From contig NZ_VEEP01000008.1 in NCBI RefSeq assembly GCF_007678455.1, positions 1 through 64,000 on the forward strand: a stretch of 64,000 nucleotides of DNA. The letters run 5' to 3'. The notes beneath the pieces were generated by a model, which did no database searches, was not told the DNA's origin, and worked only from the letters and a program-made list of their open reading frames with translations. Made by a program: the position numbers and the translations under genes. This document shows, piece after piece, positions 44,767 through 54,823 of the stretch (the stretch's first letter is position 1; every line of letters begins with the position of its first letter). The DNA is from Cytobacillus oceanisediminis 2691. GTDB taxonomy: Bacteria; Bacillota; Bacilli; Bacillales; Cytobacillaceae.

Positions 44767-44812
44767 AAAGCGGAAGCTCCTCGCTCAGACCCGACAAGCG
44801 CTGGAGCTGGAT
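44767..44812. repeat. Fragment of a dispersed Bacillaceae repeat
   Basis: AGCGGAAGCTCCTCGCTCAG followed by CCGACAAGCGCTGGAGCTGG has the look of an intergenic repeat familiar from many Bacillus genomes, apparently here a 5' fragment. Lies between ywzB and the nuo terminator. Confidence 0.45.
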
Positions 44813-44861
44813 TAATAAATCCACATATAGTTATCCACCTAAATTATCATTCATAATTTCC

Positions 44862-44902
44862 TATAAAATAAAAAACCGGCCCGCAAAAATCGCAGGCCAG
44901 CT
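44862..44902 (-). terminator. Rho-independent terminator of nuo operon
   Basis: Minus strand CTGGCCTGC, loop, GCGGGCCGG (with G-U pairs), then a six-T run, 50 nt after nuoN. Confidence 0.85.
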
Positions 44903-44953
44903 GAATTTACCCCTTTGTTTCCATGAATGGATTTTCCCCAAAATTCATTCTGG

Positions 44954-46474
44954 TTATTTCATAAAGTCAACGAACTGGTTGAAGTTATTTTGCATGAAGT
45001 CGATGGCCAGGTTTGGCATGACTCCGAACAGGATTGTTCCGATTACTGCTACCAGGATGACCACGATTGTTCCTGCTGGTAGCTTGATTTTTTCATCATT
45101 AGCTGCCGGGCGGAAGAACATTTGTGTCATGACTCCGAAGTAGTAGAAATAGGATACGACTGTAGTCGCAATCATGATCGAAACGAGCACGTAATGTGCC
45201 TCGTCGACCATCAAGGCTCCCATGAAGATGTTCAGCTTTCCGATGAAGCCTGCTGTACCAGGGATTCCTGCGAGTGACAGGATGAAGATTCCCATTCCGA
45301 CTGCTAGTAATGGCGAGCGGCGGTAAAGTCCGGCAAAATGGCTGATATCCTCTGAACGGGTTTTTGCTGTGATGACCTGGATTACGGCGAACGCACCTAG
45401 GTTCATCAAAACGTATGCCAGCAGGTAGAACCAGATGGCATCGAAGGTCACGAACGACATCGCTGTCAGCGCGACAAGGATGTAACCGGCATGGGCGATG
45501 CTTGAGTACGCGAACATGCGCTTGATGTTGCGCTGCCTTAAGGCGACGACGTTACCAATGATCATCGTTGCTCCCGCAAGGAATGCAATGTAATCCTGCA
45601 TCGCGAACAGCAGCGGAATTGGCTGGCCGTCCTCCTGTGCAACCGGTACATACCCGAAGATGGATAGCAGGATGCGCAGGATGATGACAAATCCAGCTGT
45701 TTTGGAGACGACACTCAGGAATGCCGTCACTGGAGTCGGCGCTCCTTCGTAAACATCAGGTGCCCACATATGGAATGGTGCAGATGCCAGCTTGAAGGAT
45801 AGGCCAACGAAAATCATGAAGAATGCCAGTCCAAGAATGTAAATATGCTGAGGGTCACTCAAGCCATTGAAAACCTGGGCGATCCCTTTTAAATTCGTTG
45901 TGCCGGCAATTCCGAACACATAGCTCATACCGAACAAAGTGATGGCAGATGAAATGCCGCCATTCAGGACGTATTTCATTGCTGATTCATTCGATTTCAG
46001 GTTGCGTTTACGCATTCCTGCAAGGATGTAAGACGGAATCGACAGCAATTCAAGGCCGACGAACAAAGTGATCAAGTCGCCGCTTGATGCCATGAACATG
46101 GTTCCAAGCAAGGCAGTAAGGAACAGGTAATAGAATTCACCTTTGTAGTCCTCAAGCCCCTCATTCGCTCTGAAGTCAATCGCCAATAGCATGACAAGCG
46201 CCGCTCCAAGAAGAAGGATCAACTTGAAGGCGATCGCGAATGAATCAAGCCTGAATGTATCATGTAAAATTGATGTTGTATCGGTACCAATCAAAGTTAC
46301 CAGTGAAACCAGCGCCATTACCACCCCGGCAAAACCAACCAATCCAAGGATCTTGCGGTCAACATGCTTTGGCATGAACAAATCAGCGACTGATAAAAGT
46401 GCAATAAAACCGAGGATGATGAATTCCGGAGCCATCGTCCCCCAATCAAATGATAGAAGTGTATCTAGATCCAT
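44954..46474 (-). CDS. nuoN: NADH-quinone oxidoreductase subunit N
   Basis: 506 residues, about 14 membrane segments. The antiporter-like (Mrp-type) proton channel core is present, including LLSIPSYILAG near residue 145 and SSAITLFGMSYVFG near 175. NuoN is one of three homologous proton-pumping subunits of complex I, next to NuoM and NuoL. It is last in the operon, 6 nt after nuoM, and is followed by the terminator. Confidence 0.96.
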   Translation of the reverse strand: MDLDTLLSFDWGTMAPEFIILGFIALLSVADLFMPKHVDRKILGLVGFAGVVMALVSLVTLIGTDTTSILHDTFRLDSFAIAFKLILLLGAALVMLLAIDFRANEGLEDYKGEFYYLFLTALLGTMFMASSGDLITLFVGLELLSIPSYILAGMRKRNLKSNESAMKYVLNGGISSAITLFGMSYVFGIAGTTNLKGIAQVFNGLSDPQHIYILGLAFFMIFVGLSFKLASAPFHMWAPDVYEGAPTPVTAFLSVVSKTAGFVIILRILLSIFGYVPVAQEDGQPIPLLFAMQDYIAFLAGATMIIGNVVALRQRNIKRMFAYSSIAHAGYILVALTAMSFVTFDAIWFYLLAYVLMNLGAFAVIQVITAKTRSEDISHFAGLYRRSPLLAVGMGIFILSLAGIPGTAGFIGKLNIFMGALMVDEAHYVLVSIMIATTVVSYFYYFGVMTQMFFRPAANDEKIKLPAGTIVVILVAVIGTILFGVMPNLAIDFMQNNFNQFVDFMK

Positions 46475-46480
46475 CCTTCA

Positions 46481-48001
46481 TCACCCCCCTATTCCCATCA
46501 AGATAGTCTCTAATGTTGCCTGAAGCGGTTCACTAAGAACGGCCGGATATACACCGATCAGGACGATCAAGCCGACAAGCACAAGCACCGGTGCCCATTC
46601 GAATGAACGGATGTCACTTACGCCGACAAATTCACGTTCTGCTTTGCCATACGTGATGGCCAGCACGGCACGCAGCAGGTAAACCGCAGTCATGATGATG
46701 CCCAGTGTACCGACTGCAGCCAGAACTGGCATCTCTTCGAACAAACCGAGGAATGCCATGAATTCGCTGACGAAGCCTGACATGCCAGGCAGTCCAAGTG
46801 AAGCCATCGCGCCTGCGAGCAGGAAGCCTGCGGCAAGCGGCATTCCGTTTGCCATGCCGCCAAGATTGGCAAGTGTGGTTGTGTGTGTGCGTTCATAAAG
46901 TACACCGACAAGGAAGAACAATAATGCTGAAATCAGGCCATGTGATACAACCTGGAAAATAGCACCTTGTATTCCCGCCTCATTTAATGCTCCAAGTCCG
47001 ATTAAAACGATTCCCATATGGGAAATAGAAGAGTAAGCAAGGACCATTTTGAAATCTGTCTGGATAAAAGCAAGGAACGCTCCGTAAAGCAGGTTGATGA
47101 CACCCAGTACTGCAAGCAGCCCGGCTAATTCAGCGAACTGTTCAGGGAAAATCCCCATCCCGAAGCGGATCAAACCGAATGCCCCGATCTTCAGCAGGAT
47201 CCCTGAGTGGATCATGACGATCGATGGCGGTGCTTCAACGTGGACGCGCAGCATCCAGCTGTGCAGCGGGAAGATTGGCAGCTTGACACCGAAAGCGACA
47301 AGCAAGGCAATCAATAATCCCATCTTCAAGGAATCAGACACAGGCGCGAACAGCGGCGCATTATCTGTGTTCATCATGACTTTTAGCATTTCGATATTTG
47401 AGGTGCCGGTTCTTGAGAACAACACCATGATGACAATCAGCAGGATCGCTGAGCCAAGGCCGTTATAAATCAAGAAGCTGTAGGCAGCCTTTTCTTTTTC
47501 GTAATAGCCCCATTTCCCAATCAGGAAGAACATCGGGATCAAGGTGATTTCAAAGAACAGGAAGAACAGGATCAGGTTTTGCGATGTAAATACTCCGAGC
47601 ATCCCGATTTCGAGAAGCAGGAACAGCATGTAATAGCCTTTCCACTCTTTTTTGATATGGAAGGATGCGATTGCCGCAAGTGTTGCGATTACCGCTGTCA
47701 GTACCACCATGATCAAACCGAACCCATCGATGCCAAGTTCGTAGTTGACAGAGAACATGCCCTGCTGCTCGGCACCCTGCCCGCCGAATTGGATCCAGCG
47801 GAATTTTTCAGAAAAGCCAGCGAGATCGCTGCCTCCGCGATACGAAAAGTACGCGATCAGCGCAAGGATCAAAGATGGCAGTGTTGCCAATACGCCAAGC
47901 ATTTTAATGCCTGATTCGTTCGCTTTTGGCATGAAGACCAAAAGCAGGATTCCTAGTAAAGGGGAGAATACCAGCAAGGTAAGAAAATAGTTGAAATCCA
48001 T
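46481..48001 (-). CDS. nuoM: NADH-quinone oxidoreductase subunit M
   Basis: 506 residues, about 14 membrane segments. Family marks include FEITLIPMFFLIGKWGYY near 150 and FPLHSWMLRVHVEAPPS, with the conserved Lys and Glu/His residues of the channel. It forms a proton channel in the membrane arm. Its ATG overlaps the nuoL stop, so the two are coupled. Confidence 0.96.
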   Translation of the reverse strand: MDFNYFLTLLVFSPLLGILLLVFMPKANESGIKMLGVLATLPSLILALIAYFSYRGGSDLAGFSEKFRWIQFGGQGAEQQGMFSVNYELGIDGFGLIMVVLTAVIATLAAIASFHIKKEWKGYYMLFLLLEIGMLGVFTSQNLILFFLFFEITLIPMFFLIGKWGYYEKEKAAYSFLIYNGLGSAILLIVIMVLFSRTGTSNIEMLKVMMNTDNAPLFAPVSDSLKMGLLIALLVAFGVKLPIFPLHSWMLRVHVEAPPSIVMIHSGILLKIGAFGLIRFGMGIFPEQFAELAGLLAVLGVINLLYGAFLAFIQTDFKMVLAYSSISHMGIVLIGLGALNEAGIQGAIFQVVSHGLISALLFFLVGVLYERTHTTTLANLGGMANGMPLAAGFLLAGAMASLGLPGMSGFVSEFMAFLGLFEEMPVLAAVGTLGIIMTAVYLLRAVLAITYGKAEREFVGVSDIRSFEWAPVLVLVGLIVLIGVYPAVLSEPLQATLETILMGIGG

Positions 48002-49863
48002 TATAAATACCCCCCTGTTAACGCATAGATGACAATCAGGACTGCAAGGCCGACGAAGGCGATTGTGCCGTAAGTCTGTACCTGACCGTTCTGGATTTTC
48101 GCACCGGCTTTACCAAGGCCCTGGACAGTTGCCGTTGTCAGCTTCACGAGTCCCTCAACAAGGAAGAGCTCGATGAAACGCAGGAACAAGCTGACTGCCT
48201 TTGCGCCAAACACGATGCTTTGATTGTATATTTCATCGATATAGTACTTATTTTTCACAATGCCATAGGCAATTGGCGCCCTGCTGGACAGCCAGTCGCG
48301 TGAAATCGACTTCTTGCTGTACATCATCCATGCAAGCAGGATGCCAAGCAAGGAGACAACCGTCGCGACAATCATAATCCAGCCAGGTCCTTCGATATGG
48401 CCATGTCCGAGTGCTTCGTTGCCTTCGACAAGCCAGTCACCAAGGAATGTGCCGAACCAAGGTGTATTCACATAACCAGCAATGACTGCCAGGATTGCAA
48501 GGACAACCATCGGCATCGTCATGACGGATGGCGATTCATGGACATTCTTCATGTCGCTGCGTGCTTCACCAGAGAAGACCATGAAGAACAGGCGGAACAT
48601 GTAGAACGCTGTGAAAAATGCCGCAATCACTGCCAGCCAGAACAGAATATAATTGCCATGTGCCCATGCAGCGATCAAAATTTCATCTTTACTGAAAAAT
48701 CCCGAGAATAATGGGACACCGCTGATGGCCAGCGTTCCGATCAGGAACAAAGGTCCTGTGAAGGTCAGCTTTTTCCATAGCCCGCCCATTTTTTCAATAT
48801 CCTGAGTATGTACAGCATGGATGACGCTTCCTGCTGCAAGGAATAACAATGCTTTGAAGAAAGCGTGGGTCATCAAGTGGAATACTCCGGCCACATAACC
48901 GGCAGATCCCAATGCGAGCATCATGTAGCCAAGCTGGCTGACAGTCGAGAAGGCAAGCACTCGTTTAATGTCAGTCTGGACAAGGCCGATCGTTGCCGCA
49001 AAAATTGCTGTGAACGCTCCAATGATCGCTACCGTCAGCATTGCTGTTTCACTAGCGTTGAACAGCGGGAACAGTGAAGCGACCAAATACACACCAGCCG
49101 CAACCATCGTTGCTGCGTGGATTAACGCAGAAACTGGCGTAGGACCTTCCATCGCGTCTGGAAGCCATGTGTGCAGCGGGAACTGACCTGATTTACCAAC
49201 TGCCCCGATGAAAATCAGGATCGCAGTCAAGGTAATCATCGTTCCGGTAATCGCGCCTTCTTCTACTGCCGCAAAAATTTCATCATATTCGAAGCTTCCA
49301 GTTTGCCAGAATAAAAGAATCATTCCGATCAAAAGTCCGACATCCCCGATACGGGTCATGATGAAGGCTTTCTTTGCAGCCGCTTTGGCGCTTTCCTTGT
49401 AAAAGTAAAATCCAATCAACAGGAATGAACCAACACCGACCAATTCCCAGAAAATATAAGTTTGTAAAAGGTTCGGCGAGATGACGAGACCAAGCATTGC
49501 AAAAGTAAAGAGTCCAAGATAAGCATAGAAAACCGGGAATCGCTCATCACCATGCATATATCCTTTTGAGTAGGTATGTACAAGGAAGCTGACAAGAGAT
49601 ACGATTACCAGCATCAGTGCGTTTAATTGATTTACTTCAAAACCCGCAGTAAGTTCCAGATTCCCAATAGTGAGCCAAACGGCTTCAGCTTTATGTGTCG
49701 GGCTCTCCAGGCGCTCAAGGAGCACAAGGATGGAGTAGACAAGTGAGGCTAGCGTCGCAAGGATTCCGACGAATGCGCTCGCTTCTTTAAGCTTTTTTCC
49801 GAACAGCAGAAGGAATAGAAAGGATACAAGCGGGAACAGCGGAATGAGCCAAGCATTCTCCAT
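48001..49863 (-). CDS. nuoL: NADH-quinone oxidoreductase subunit L
   Basis: About 620 residues, some 16 membrane segments. Marks: YIFWELVGVGSFLLIGFYFYK near 133, FPLHTWLPDAMEGPTPVSA near 220, and the long lateral helix and last segment near the C-terminus. It is the outermost proton-pumping subunit of complex I. ATG 49863 is used; GTG at 49872 is possible as the AAGGGGA site lies between the two options. The 140-nt gap to nuoK is the largest in the operon and holds no gene. Confidence 0.95.
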   Translation of the reverse strand: MENAWLIPLFPLVSFLFLLLFGKKLKEASAFVGILATLASLVYSILVLLERLESPTHKAEAVWLTIGNLELTAGFEVNQLNALMLVIVSLVSFLVHTYSKGYMHGDERFPVFYAYLGLFTFAMLGLVISPNLLQTYIFWELVGVGSFLLIGFYFYKESAKAAAKKAFIMTRIGDVGLLIGMILLFWQTGSFEYDEIFAAVEEGAITGTMITLTAILIFIGAVGKSGQFPLHTWLPDAMEGPTPVSALIHAATMVAAGVYLVASLFPLFNASETAMLTVAIIGAFTAIFAATIGLVQTDIKRVLAFSTVSQLGYMMLALGSAGYVAGVFHLMTHAFFKALLFLAAGSVIHAVHTQDIEKMGGLWKKLTFTGPLFLIGTLAISGVPLFSGFFSKDEILIAAWAHGNYILFWLAVIAAFFTAFYMFRLFFMVFSGEARSDMKNVHESPSVMTMPMVVLAILAVIAGYVNTPWFGTFLGDWLVEGNEALGHGHIEGPGWIMIVATVVSLLGILLAWMMYSKKSISRDWLSSRAPIAYGIVKNKYYIDEIYNQSIVFGAKAVSLFLRFIELFLVEGLVKLTTATVQGLGKAGAKIQNGQVQTYGTIAFVGLAVLIVIYALTGGYL

Positions 49864-50005
49864 TAATATCACAATCCCCTTTTTTGAACGCGCGCGTGTT
49901 CTTTCATGTGTACGCCCGTCAGATTGAGGCCCGCATCAAGCGGGGCAGTCCAGCTACTAAATATCTTCTTTTTCAAACGGCCGATGCCGCTTATGAAAAG
50001 TTTCA

Positions 50006-50320
50006 TTAATTTTTCAACTCATTCATTTCATCGATATTGACACTTCTGCGGTTGCGGTAAAGTGAAATAAGGATCGCCAGTCCAACCGCTACTTCAGCAG
50101 CTGCCACCGCGATGGAAAACAGCGCGAACACCTGGCCGGTGATCGATGGAACTGCTCCGTATTTACTGAAGGTTACGAGATTGATATTGACCGCATTCAG
50201 CATCAGTTCGATTGAAATCAACACAATGACTGTGTTCTTTTTTGTCAGGGCACCGTACAGTCCGATGCAGAAAATAATAAGTGCAAGTGCCAGATAGGCT
50301 GAAACCGGAACAGAACTCAT
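50006..50320 (-). CDS. nuoK: NADH-quinone oxidoreductase subunit K
   Basis: 104 residues, three membrane segments (about 6-23, 28-50, 60-82). Glu residues in the second and third segments ([14 protein letters not shown] and [11 protein letters not shown]) are the ones used for proton transfer in this subunit. Strong RBS AAGGAGGGTGA. The ATG overlaps the nuoJ stop by 4 nt. Confidence 0.96.
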   Translation of the reverse strand: MSSVPVSAYLALALIIFCIGLYGALTKKNTVIVLISIELMLNAVNINLVTFSKYGAVPSITGQVFALFSIAVAAAEVAVGLAILISLYRNRRSVNIDEMNELKN

Positions 50321-50841
50321 TCCTGATCACCCTCCTTATCGTCATCCTTGCGCGCGAGTACAATTGCGCCGACAAGCGCAGCGAGCAGGATCACGGATGT
50401 CAGTTCAAACGGGATGATGTAATGCGAGTACAGAGCGACCCCGATTTGTTCTGTATTGTTTTCGTGCAGAGTATTCGGCAATGCTTCGAAATCCAGATCG
50501 TAGATACCGAAATAGACTGCTGCGCCAAATCCGAGGACACCGAGCAGCAGCACAAGCTTGCGCAATCTTCCGCCCTTTGGCTCTTCTTCGTCGCCATGGT
50601 GGCGGGTGAGCATGATCCCGAACAGCATCATGATTGTAATGGCGCCCGAGTAGATCATGACTTGGATGACCGCCAGGAATTCAGCGGACAAGAGCACATA
50701 AATACCTGCAATACTGACGAATGTAAAGACGAGCGCTACGACCATGTGGATGACCTTGGTGAGATTCAATAAAAGCACGCCGCCGATTACCGCCACTAAA
50801 GCAAGTGACATAAACGCAAAGAATTCGCCTGTTAACGTCAT
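50317..50841 (-). CDS. nuoJ: NADH-quinone oxidoreductase subunit J
   Basis: 174 residues, five membrane segments. The third segment has the usual broken helix with [21 protein letters not shown]-like sequence (here [20 protein letters not shown]). It helps couple quinone chemistry to the pump modules. It overlaps nuoI by 4 nt upstream and nuoK downstream. Confidence 0.96.
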   Translation of the reverse strand: MTLTGEFFAFMSLALVAVIGGVLLLNLTKVIHMVVALVFTFVSIAGIYVLLSAEFLAVIQVMIYSGAITIMMLFGIMLTRHHGDEEEPKGGRLRKLVLLLGVLGFGAAVYFGIYDLDFEALPNTLHENNTEQIGVALYSHYIIPFELTSVILLAALVGAIVLARKDDDKEGDQE

Positions 50842-51257
50842 GCTTTATTCACCTTCCGTATATTCTCATCATTTTCGTCAAGCCATTCCAGGTTCTTGAA
50901 TAAGTCATCCCGGCTGTATTCAGCAAGTTCAAAGTTATTCGTCATGATGATCGCTTCAGTCGGGCACACTTCTGTGCACAGGTCACAGAGGATGCAAAGT
51001 TCGAAGTTGATATCATACGTATCAATGATTTTGCCTTTTTTCGTTGGATCAGGATGCTTTTTACCAGTCAAGTTAATGCATTCGGTCGGGCAAATATTGG
51101 CACATTGGTTGCAGACGATGCATTTTTCAGGATAAAACTTCTGGATTCCGCGGAACCTGTCAGGAAGCGGAATCGGTTCGTTCGGATAATCGTAAGTCAC
51201 CTTTTCGCGAGTCAATTGTTTAAGGGTATAAGCTAATCCTTTAGTCCATCCTAGCAC
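50838..51257 (-). CDS. nuoI: NADH-quinone oxidoreductase subunit I
   Basis: 139 residues from GTG 51257 with AAAGGGGTGA upstream; an in-frame ATG at 51287 lacks an RBS and adds ten residues absent from the family. Two 4Fe-4S motifs: CIVCNQCANICPTECI and CILCDLCTEVCPTEAI. These carry electrons toward the N2 cluster in NuoB. Lies between nuoH and nuoJ. Confidence 0.95.
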   Translation of the reverse strand: MLGWTKGLAYTLKQLTREKVTYDYPNEPIPLPDRFRGIQKFYPEKCIVCNQCANICPTECINLTGKKHPDPTKKGKIIDTYDINFELCILCDLCTEVCPTEAIIMTNNFELAEYSRDDLFKNLEWLDENDENIRKVNKA

Positions 51258-51305
51258 GTAATTCACCCCTTTAATGCAGGAAGCCATGCTGCTTCCATTC
51301 CTATT

Positions 51306-52319
51306 TTAGAAAAAATTAGTGAAAAATTCTTTGATCAATGCCGACAGGAAGATGTTTGCCAGCGCAACCGGCAAAAGCACTTTCCAGGCGAACTCCATCA
51401 ATTGGTCTGCACGGATACGCGGGAACGTAGCACGGAACCAAATGAGGATATAAACCACTAAGCTGAACTTGAGCGCGAACCATACAGCTCCAGGGATGAA
51501 GCCGAGGAATGGGAGCGGCAGCCAGCCTCCAAGGAATAATACAGTGATCAAAGCAGACATTGCGAACATATACACATATTCAGCCAGCATGAACATCGCC
51601 CAGCGGAATCCGGAATACTCTGTGTGGAAACCGGCAACAAGTTCGTTCTCCGCTTCGGCAAGGTCGAATGGCACCCTGTTCAGTTCAGCGGTAGCGGCAA
51701 TGAAGAACACGATGAACGCGATCGGCTGCCACAGGATGAACCAGCCGTTGTTCTGCTGTGTTTCAACGATCTCATTCAGGTTAAGGCTGCCTGATAACAG
51801 GACAATCCCCAAAACACTCATGACCAGCGGGATTTCGTAGGAAATCATCTGGGCCGCGGCACGCATACCGCCAAGCAATGAGTATTTATTGTTGGATGCC
51901 CAGCCTGCCATCAGCATCCCGACAATCGTCAGGCCTGAAATCGCTATATAATACAGGAATCCGACATTCAAGTCGGCAAATTGCAGTTTATCCGTCAGCG
52001 GGATCGTCGCCATGACCATGAAGGACGGCGCGAACGCGATGACCGGTGCGATGATGAACAGCGGCTTATCCGCTGCTTTTGGAATTAAGTCTTCTTTTAC
52101 AAGAAGCTTTACAACGTCGGCAACGGATTGCAACAGCCCCCACTTACCGCCGACATGGGCTGGACCATAACGGCCCTGCATGAAACCAAGCACTTTCCTC
52201 TCTGCCAGAATCGCCATTGTTACGAATCCAAGGATTACGAACAAAAGGACGACAGCCAGGACGAAGAAGATGCTGAAATTCATAAGGCCAGCACTGGATT
52301 CGAGTAGCTCCTGAACCAT
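51306..52319 (-). CDS. nuoH: NADH-quinone oxidoreductase subunit H
   Basis: 337 residues, eight membrane segments. Marks: GFMQGRYGPAHVGGKWGLLQ near 50 and LNRVPFDLAEAENELVAGFH near 215, the acidic loop that lies next to the quinone site. It anchors the peripheral arm to the membrane. It starts at the nuoD stop. Confidence 0.96.
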   Translation of the reverse strand: MVQELLESSAGLMNFSIFFVLAVVLLFVILGFVTMAILAERKVLGFMQGRYGPAHVGGKWGLLQSVADVVKLLVKEDLIPKAADKPLFIIAPVIAFAPSFMVMATIPLTDKLQFADLNVGFLYYIAISGLTIVGMLMAGWASNNKYSLLGGMRAAAQMISYEIPLVMSVLGIVLLSGSLNLNEIVETQQNNGWFILWQPIAFIVFFIAATAELNRVPFDLAEAENELVAGFHTEYSGFRWAMFMLAEYVYMFAMSALITVLFLGGWLPLPFLGFIPGAVWFALKFSLVVYILIWFRATFPRIRADQLMEFAWKVLLPVALANIFLSALIKEFFTNFF

Positions 52320-53419
52320 TATCCGTCTACCTCCCCAAGAACGATATCAACCGCTCCTAAAATTGCAATCAGATTTGAGATGCTTTCACCTTCGAGCAGT
52401 TTAGGGAGGATTTGCAGATTATAGAAACTAGGCCTTCTGAACTTGAGGCGGTACGGCTCTTTTTTGCCATCGCTGGAAATATAGCAGCCAATTTCGCCCC
52501 GGGAGCCTTCGATCCGGACAAACGCTTCCCCTTTTGGAGCCTTGATGATCTTTGGAACCTTGGCCATGATTTCTCCCTCTTTCGGGAATTGCTGCACAGC
52601 CTGTTCAATGATTTTTAATGATTCTTCGATTTCGCCCATCCGTACATAATAGCGGGCCAGCGCATCGCCTTCGTCACGCGTGACAATATCGAAGTCGAAA
52701 CGGTCATAGATTGAATACGGCTCATCCTTGCGCAAATCCCACTTGACTCCGGTTGAACGCAGGTTCGGGCCGCTCAATGAATAATTGATGGCGTCTTCCT
52801 TTGTATATGTACCGATATTCTTCGTACGATTAAGGAAGATTTCATTCCCTGATACAAGCTGGTGATAGCCCTTCAGCTGTTCCCTCAGGTATGGCACGAA
52901 TTCCGCTACCTTTTCAATCCATCCTTCCGGAGCATCCCATTTGACGCCGCCTACACGCATGTAGTTGAACGTCAGACGAGCACCAGACAGTTCATTCAGC
53001 AGATTCAGGATCATCTCCCTGTCTCGGAATGCGTAAAGCAGTGGGCTTGTCGCACCAAAGTCGAGGATGAATGTTCCCCACCACAGCAGGTGGCTGGCAA
53101 CCCTGTTCAGCTCCATTGCAAGTACTCTTAAGTACTCGGCGCGTTCCGGAATTTGGACGCCCATCATCGTTTCCACAGCATGGACGATGACATAGTTATT
53201 CGTCATCGCTGACACATAGTCCATCCGGTCTGTGTAAGGAATGATCTGGGTATATTGCAGATTTTCCGCTAACTTTTCAGTGCCGCGGTGCAAATAGCCG
53301 ATGACCGGCTTCGCTTCTACAATGATTTCCCCGTCGATTTTGAGAACGAGGCGGAATACACCGTGTGTACTAGGGTGCTGCGGGCCCACGTTCAAGAGCA
53401 TTTCTTCTGTGCGTATCAC
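52319..53419 (-). CDS. nuoD: NADH-quinone oxidoreductase subunit D
   Basis: 366 residues from GTG 53419 with GGAGGTG upstream. Family marks: LNVGPQHPSTHGVFRLVLKIDGE at the start, with the His residues of the quinone pocket, EAKPVIGYLHRGTEKLAE and near the end the D-V-V-LGEVDG-type terminus. With NuoB it forms the quinone-reduction site. It is separate from NuoC, not fused as in E. coli. It overlaps nuoH by one base. Confidence 0.97.
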   Translation of the reverse strand: MIRTEEMLLNVGPQHPSTHGVFRLVLKIDGEIIVEAKPVIGYLHRGTEKLAENLQYTQIIPYTDRMDYVSAMTNNYVIVHAVETMMGVQIPERAEYLRVLAMELNRVASHLLWWGTFILDFGATSPLLYAFRDREMILNLLNELSGARLTFNYMRVGGVKWDAPEGWIEKVAEFVPYLREQLKGYHQLVSGNEIFLNRTKNIGTYTKEDAINYSLSGPNLRSTGVKWDLRKDEPYSIYDRFDFDIVTRDEGDALARYYVRMGEIEESLKIIEQAVQQFPKEGEIMAKVPKIIKAPKGEAFVRIEGSRGEIGCYISSDGKKEPYRLKFRRPSFYNLQILPKLLEGESISNLIAILGAVDIVLGEVDG

Positions 53420-53422
53420 GGG

Positions 53423-54820
53423 CTACACCTCCACATCATACGGTTCATAGTCTTTTCTTAATGGGTGGCCGACCCAGTCTTCACCAAGCATGATGCGATG
53501 GAGGTCAGGATGGCCTTCGAATTTGATGCCAAGAAGGTCGTAGGTTTCACACTCTGGCCAGTTCGCTCCTGCCCACAGGTTCGCCAATGACTCGATGGCC
53601 GGCTGGTCACGGTCAAGCTTAACTTTCAACGCTACTGACTGTCTGTTCTTGTATGAGTACAAGTGAACATACACTTCCATATGGGTCTGGAAATCCGTTC
53701 CGTGAAGCTCTGACAGATAATCGAATCCAAGCAGTTCATTGTACTTCAGGAATTCAGCCAGGCGATAATAGGATTCTTTCTTTGCCACAAGCGTTGGGAC
53801 ATCCTTTGAAAGAGGGTTAATATAGGAATCTTCCAAAATGTCATCGCCAAGATTGTCGGTGATTGCTTTTACATATTTATCAAGGTAAGGCTGGTTTGGA
53901 GATGGCTTCTTCTCTTCGACAGGCTCATCTGCTCCTGCTTTCGCGCCAGCTGCTGATTTAGCCTTCGCTGCTGCTGCGGCTTTTGCCTTGGCTGCGGCAA
54001 TCGCTTTCGCTTTCTCGTCGTCCGCAGAGTCTCCGCCTGCTGCCGCTTTTGCTTTTGCTGCTGCGGCCGCCTTCGCTTTCGCTACAGCTGCGGCTTTCTT
54101 CTTCGCCAGATCATCGTCACCTGCTGAAGCGTCTTCTCCTCCAGCTGCCTCCTGTGCTTTCCTTTTTGCTGCCGCTGCTGCCTTTGCCTTCGCTACGGCT
54201 GCGGCTTTCTTTTTCGCAAGGTCATCGTCATCCGTTGAAGCGTCCGCTCCACCTTCTGCCTCGGCCTGCGCCTTCCTTTTCGCTGCCGCTGCTGCCTTGG
54301 CTTTCGCTACGGCTGCGGCTTTCTTTTTCGCCAAATCATCGTCGTCTCCGGCTGGAGCATCCGCTGCTGCTGGAGTTTCTGATGCTGCTGGAGCTTCGGC
54401 GTTTTCCTCTATCTGGCCAGTCGCTTTCATCTTTGCGAGAGCGGCTGCCTTTGCTTTTGCGGCTGCAGCTGCTTTTTTCTTGGCCAAATCAGCATCCTGT
54501 CCTTCGACCGGAGCCGAAACCTCTTCTTTTGCCTCTGGAGCTTCCCCAGACTGCTCGTTGGCTTTCATTTTTGCAAGTGCAGCTGCCTTTGCGTTCGCTG
54601 CGGCTGCAGCTTTCTTTTTCGCTAGCTCGGCATCGTCACCAGCAGGTGCTTCCGCTTTTGCTTCAGTTTGTTTTTCTTCAGGTTCTGCGACTTTGTCGGC
54701 AACCTCTTTCGGGTCATTTCCTTCCCCTGCTTGTTTGGCAGCCTGACGCTGCTTTGCAAGCTCCTTCGCCTTTTGGGCTGCTTCTCTTTTTATTTGCTCT
54801 AAATCCTTTTCCCCGCTCAT
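53423..54820 (-). CDS. nuoC: NADH-quinone oxidoreductase subunit C with Ala/Lys repeat extension
   Basis: 465 residues, about three times the E. coli domain length. The C-terminal 150 residues (about 312-465) are the NuoC 30-kDa domain, ending with WPECETYDLLGIKFEGHPDL and YEPYDVEV. The first 300 residues are low-complexity, with repeats of the form DDDLAKKKAAAVAKAKAAAA about every 40 residues, separated by acidic/Pro spacers, likely long helices. Similar but shorter extensions occur in the B. cereus group. Between nuoB and nuoD, 3-nt gaps. The repeats may vary in number between strains. Confidence 0.94.
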   Translation of the reverse strand: MSGEKDLEQIKREAAQKAKELAKQRQAAKQAGEGNDPKEVADKVAEPEEKQTEAKAEAPAGDDAELAKKKAAAAANAKAAALAKMKANEQSGEAPEAKEEVSAPVEGQDADLAKKKAAAAAKAKAAALAKMKATGQIEENAEAPAASETPAAADAPAGDDDDLAKKKAAAVAKAKAAAAAKRKAQAEAEGGADASTDDDDLAKKKAAAVAKAKAAAAAKRKAQEAAGGEDASAGDDDLAKKKAAAVAKAKAAAAAKAKAAAGGDSADDEKAKAIAAAKAKAAAAAKAKSAAGAKAGADEPVEEKKPSPNQPYLDKYVKAITDNLGDDILEDSYINPLSKDVPTLVAKKESYYRLAEFLKYNELLGFDYLSELHGTDFQTHMEVYVHLYSYKNRQSVALKVKLDRDQPAIESLANLWAGANWPECETYDLLGIKFEGHPDLHRIMLGEDWVGHPLRKDYEPYDVEV

Positions 54821-54823
54821 CGG

